Below, in pieces: positions 7,292-8,747 of a stretch of 8,747 nt of DNA. How positions within the stretch are numbered: the stretch's first letter is position 1; every line of letters begins with the position of its first letter. Made by a program: the position numbers and the translations under genes. Below the pieces are notes generated by a model. The model did no database searches. It worked only from the letters and a program-made list of their open reading frames with translations, and was not told the DNA's origin. Source of the DNA: Gammaproteobacteria bacterium (GTDB lineage: Bacteria > Pseudomonadota > Gammaproteobacteria > Arenicellales > JAANXG01); assembly GCA_018263405.1 (NCBI GenBank), contig JAANXG010000026.1, positions 1-8,747 on the forward strand. The letters run 5' to 3'.

Positions 7292-7657
7292 GGCGAGCCC
7301 GCCACTGACTGCTTGACCCTGCCCCGACGGGCAGAATCTCCAAAGCTTGAATCCTAGCTCGCATCGTCGCTGGCGTGCTTGGCGAGTATGCCGGGTCTGA
7401 TCGACAATCCAATCCTTCTTGGTCTCGTACAGATCGAGAATCTGTTTGACCTTGCGCGTATTTGATTCCGCTTGAGCGATGATGGCACCTAGGAAAAATA
7501 CGCACCAACCCGTCCAGTCGCCGTCGCGCGAGACCGCCAGGAGTCGGTCGTAGTATTCCTCCCGCCGAGCTTCCAGATAGGTGCTCAGATAGAAAGTCGG
7601 CGCGGCCAGCCGTTTGCGCTCAAAAAGTCTCAGGTCCAAGGCCACATTCGTGTCCAA
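7286..7657 (-). pseudogene. Fic-family protein fragment (3' part only)
   Basis: This open frame encodes a segment typical of Fic/DOC-fold proteins just downstream of the catalytic loop: LFERKRLAAPTFYLSTYLEARREEYYDRLLAVSRDGDWTGW (written here as adjoining blocks LFERKRLAAP, TFYLSTYLEA, RREEYYDRLL, AVSRDGDWTG, W) and then a helical stretch to KKDWIVDQTR. The recognisable part spans about 7388-7627. The AMP-transferring motif HPFxDGNGR, which should lie just before LFERK, is absent, and so is everything N-terminal to it. After DQTR the sequence turns into RQARQRR and no longer resembles the C-terminal winged-helix region. The only upstream start is a poor TTG at 7657. I read it as a dead remnant broken on both sides, with the mobile-element segment abutting its 5' edge. 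The family assignment is from recalled motifs. Confidence 0.6.
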
Positions 7658-7671
7658 TACCCTAGCCTTGA

Positions 7672-7785
7672 GGTACGAAAGTACCCCCCCCGTTGGAGCG
7701 AATGTTTCGGAACCAGCCCGATCCGGGAGCAGGGGTTGCCTGATCGTGGTAGCGGATCAGATTTGGCCGCCCCGGCTTGCGCCAG
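7672..7785 (-). ncRNA. Hairpin-rich segment; possible IS110-type bridge-RNA relic
   Basis: Four hairpins are visible: 7672-7685 (GGTAC GAAA GTACC on the plus strand); 7717-7727 (CCCG ATC CGGG); 7740-7760 (CTGATC, 9-nt loop, GATCAG), which sits inside an outer GGGG/CCCC pairing (7732-7735 with 7770-7773); and 7772-7785. Read on the minus strand, the last is CTGGC GCAA GCCGG, a GNRA tetraloop hairpin that pairs fully only on that strand by a T-G wobble. That is the transposase strand. The structures are seen directly; calling them an RNA gene is inference. Confidence 0.25.
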
Positions 7786-7842
7786 AGCGTACAGGGAGGT
7801 ATCTACAGCGTCCCTGAAAGACAACCCTACCCCCACATGATC

Positions 7843-7896
7843 GCCGACATTGCACGGACTTTTTGAGAAATCACCTTTCAGTGTAGGCCGACATTG
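7843..7896. repeat. 10-bp direct repeat at the IS110 break
   Basis: GCCGACATTG occurs at 7843-7852 and again at 7887-7896. The second copy is inside the transposase codons for FQCRP; the first lies just past the point where transposase similarity ends (about 7873). It brackets the junction and may reflect the event that removed the rest of the gene. Confidence 0.45.
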
Positions 7897-8045
7897 AAAA
7901 TCAATGACTTCGCCGGTGGCTTTGTTGAATACCGAACCATGATATTGCGCGTCATCGACATCAAGACCAATGTGAATGATAGTATCTTTCATAGACACCT
8001 CTTTTTGGGCAATTGATTACAGTGATAGGATTTATACTACCTTGA

Positions 8046-8068
8046 GGTATCCATCCATGATGGTAGCC
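8046..8068. repeat. Imperfect palindrome upstream of the IS110 remnant
   Basis: GGTATCCATC (8046-8055) and GATGGTAGCC (8059-8068) are inverted with 7 of 10 pairs, around CAT. It lies just outside the CCTTGAGGTA copy that I took as the element boundary and between the two divergent reading directions. It could be a target structure of the element or an operator; nothing decides between these. Confidence 0.3.
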
Positions 8069-8132
8069 TTTATTTCTGCTAAAAAAAGAGCGCCTATATC
8101 TTCTGTCCGTTCACCTCACGTAAGCCAAGTAG

Positions 8133-8747
8133 ATGGCATCAATCCCAATTCAGCCAACCAATTTGAACCGGCCGCTGGTCGGTATATTCTTCATTGTATT
8201 GGGGATGACTTTCATCTCAGTCAACGACGCGCTGATCAAATTATTGTCGGATGGATATCCGCTACATCAGATCGTCTTCATCCGGTCACTGATAGGCGTT
8301 TTCATCAGTCTTGTGTTGGTGCAGCTCGAAGGCGGCCTGCGCATACTGAGGGCCAGCCGTCCCGGTCTGCATTTGTGCCGGGCATTGTTGATTGTTGCCA
8401 CCAACCTGACACTTTTCTCGGCCCTCGCCGCAATGCCGCTGGCAGAAGCAACGGCGATCTTCTTCGTGGCACCGTTGATCATCACGCTGCTGTCGGTCCT
8501 CCTGCTGGGTGAGAACGTTGGCCTCCGGCGTGGCGTCGCCGTCACCGTCGGCTTCTGCGGCGTGCTGGTGATGCTGCGTCCGGATGGTGAAGCTGGCACA
8601 CCGGGCTTACTGATCTCCCTATTGCCGGTGGTCGCGGCATTGACCTATGCGCTGTTCCAGATACTGACGAGAAAATTGGGAGGTATATCGAAGGCGTCGG
8701 CGATGGCGGTGTACGTTCAGGGTTTGTTTCTTATCGTCGGTGGAATG
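8133..8747 (+). CDS. EamA/DMT-family transporter, 5' part (runs off the right edge)
   Basis: The frame from ATG 8133 is open for all 205 remaining codons and encodes a multi-helix inner-membrane protein of the drug/metabolite transporter (EamA) type, presumably exporting or importing a small metabolite; the substrate cannot be told. The family is suggested by helix 1 (VGIFFIVLGMTFISVNDALIK, given as VGIFFIVLGM then TFISVNDALIK, residues 16-36), by HQIVFIRSLIG (45-55), and by the stretch LAAMPLAEATAIFFVAPLII (98-117) followed by LLGENVGLRRGVAVTVGFCGV (written LLGENVGLRR then GVAVTVGFCGV). These are hallmarks of the first EamA repeat. The second repeat begins near residue 158 and is cut off. 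A TAG immediately precedes the ATG in frame, so the start cannot lie further upstream; the ribosome-binding site is weak. It is divergent from dapA, with decayed mobile DNA between them. Confidence 0.9.
   Translation, partial: MASIPIQPTNLNRPLVGIFFIVLGMTFISVNDALIKLLSDGYPLHQIVFIRSLIGVFISLVLVQLEGGLRILRASRPGLHLCRALLIVATNLTLFSALAAMPLAEATAIFFVAPLIITLLSVLLLGENVGLRRGVAVTVGFCGVLVMLRPDGEAGTPGLLISLLPVVAALTYALFQILTRKLGGISKASAMAVYVQGLFLIVGGM

Larger units (their letters stand above)
7630..7992 (-). pseudogene. IS110-family transposase, N-terminal remnant
   Basis: From ATG 7992 the first 40 codons read MKDTIIHIGLDVDDAQYHGS and continue through FNKATGEVIDFQCRPTLKG. This is the start of IS110-family DEDD transposases, with the first catalytic aspartate at residue 11 (IGLD). 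The start is preceded by AGAGG five bases upstream. After LKG (about 7873) the similarity stops and the frame runs on into unrelated, hairpin-rich DNA to a stop at 7630. The rest of the RuvC-like domain and the serine-containing C-terminal domain (normally about 300 more residues) are gone. It cannot be active by itself. The ORF overlaps the Fic fragment's frame by 28 bp; that overlap is an artefact of both being broken. Confidence 0.65.
7666..8049 (-). mobile_element. Internally deleted IS110-type element (putative)
   Basis: The segment is bounded by a 10-bp direct repeat, CCTTGAGGTA, at 7666-7675 and 8040-8049. Going along the minus strand it holds a short leader of under 60 bp, the first 40 codons of an IS110-family transposase, and then about 200 bp of non-coding, structured DNA. 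A short left end with a long non-coding right end is the layout of the IS1111 group of the IS110 family, where the guide (bridge) RNA is encoded beyond the transposase. The boundaries are inferred from the repeat alone. Confidence 0.4.

Noticed and set aside
6323..7357. 344-codon open frame on the plus strand, opposite dapA
   Set aside because: dapA on the minus strand carries every catalytic residue, so the plus-strand frame is a shadow.
7684..7691. Run of eight C as a phase-variable tract
   Set aside because: It lies in decayed non-coding DNA, with no intact reading frame whose expression could be switched.
8013..8038. Promoter for the EamA gene (TTGATT and TATACT)
   Set aside because: The hexamers are only 14 bases apart, too close for a sigma-70 promoter, and they lie almost 100 bp before the start codon.
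7976..8512. 178-codon plus-strand frame overlapping the EamA gene start
   Set aside because: The frame beginning at 8133 gives a coherent membrane transporter; the 178-codon frame is out of phase with it and has no hydrophobic pattern.

Overview
The window looks like ordinary chromosome from a gammaproteobacterium, or a close relative, of moderate to high GC. ThyA, PurC, DapA and PurL are all colinear with the E. coli enzymes, and every catalytic residue I counted in ThyA and DapA falls at exactly the E. coli residue number. PurL is the large single-chain form (about 1,300 residues) usual in Gamma- and Betaproteobacteria. The dapA-purC neighbourhood is also gammaproteobacterial. I cannot name a genus.

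Layout. From about 7231 down to 118, five intact genes lie on the minus strand in the transcription order dapA (7231-6356), purC (6324-5605), purL (5582-1665), a small four-helix membrane protein (1402-974) and thyA (912-118). Gaps are 31 bp (dapA-purC), 22 bp (purC-purL) and 61 bp (membrane protein-thyA), so these read as co-transcribed blocks. The exception is the 262-bp gap between purL and the membrane-protein gene. It is almost filled by a 179-bp foldback element with 22-bp perfect terminal inverted repeats and a TAA on each side.

Right part. From about 7270 to 8132 there is no intact gene. This stretch holds a 3' fragment of a Fic-family gene without its catalytic motif, and the first 40 codons of an IS110-family transposase joined to about 200 bp of hairpin-rich DNA. 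A 10-bp direct repeat (CCTTGAGGTA) bounds the IS110-derived segment. I read it as a decayed, internally deleted IS110-type element. At 8133 a plus-strand EamA/DMT-family transporter gene begins and runs off the right edge; its 205 codons are open to base 8747. At the left edge, bases 1-117 carry a hairpin and an open reading frame that may be the end of another gene or element.

Function. DapA makes the lysine/diaminopimelate precursor dihydrodipicolinate. PurC and PurL catalyse two steps of de novo purine synthesis. ThyA makes dTMP. The core block is therefore biosynthetic housekeeping. The unusual content is the two small mobile-element derivatives. No defence system, CRISPR array, tRNA or rRNA gene was seen.
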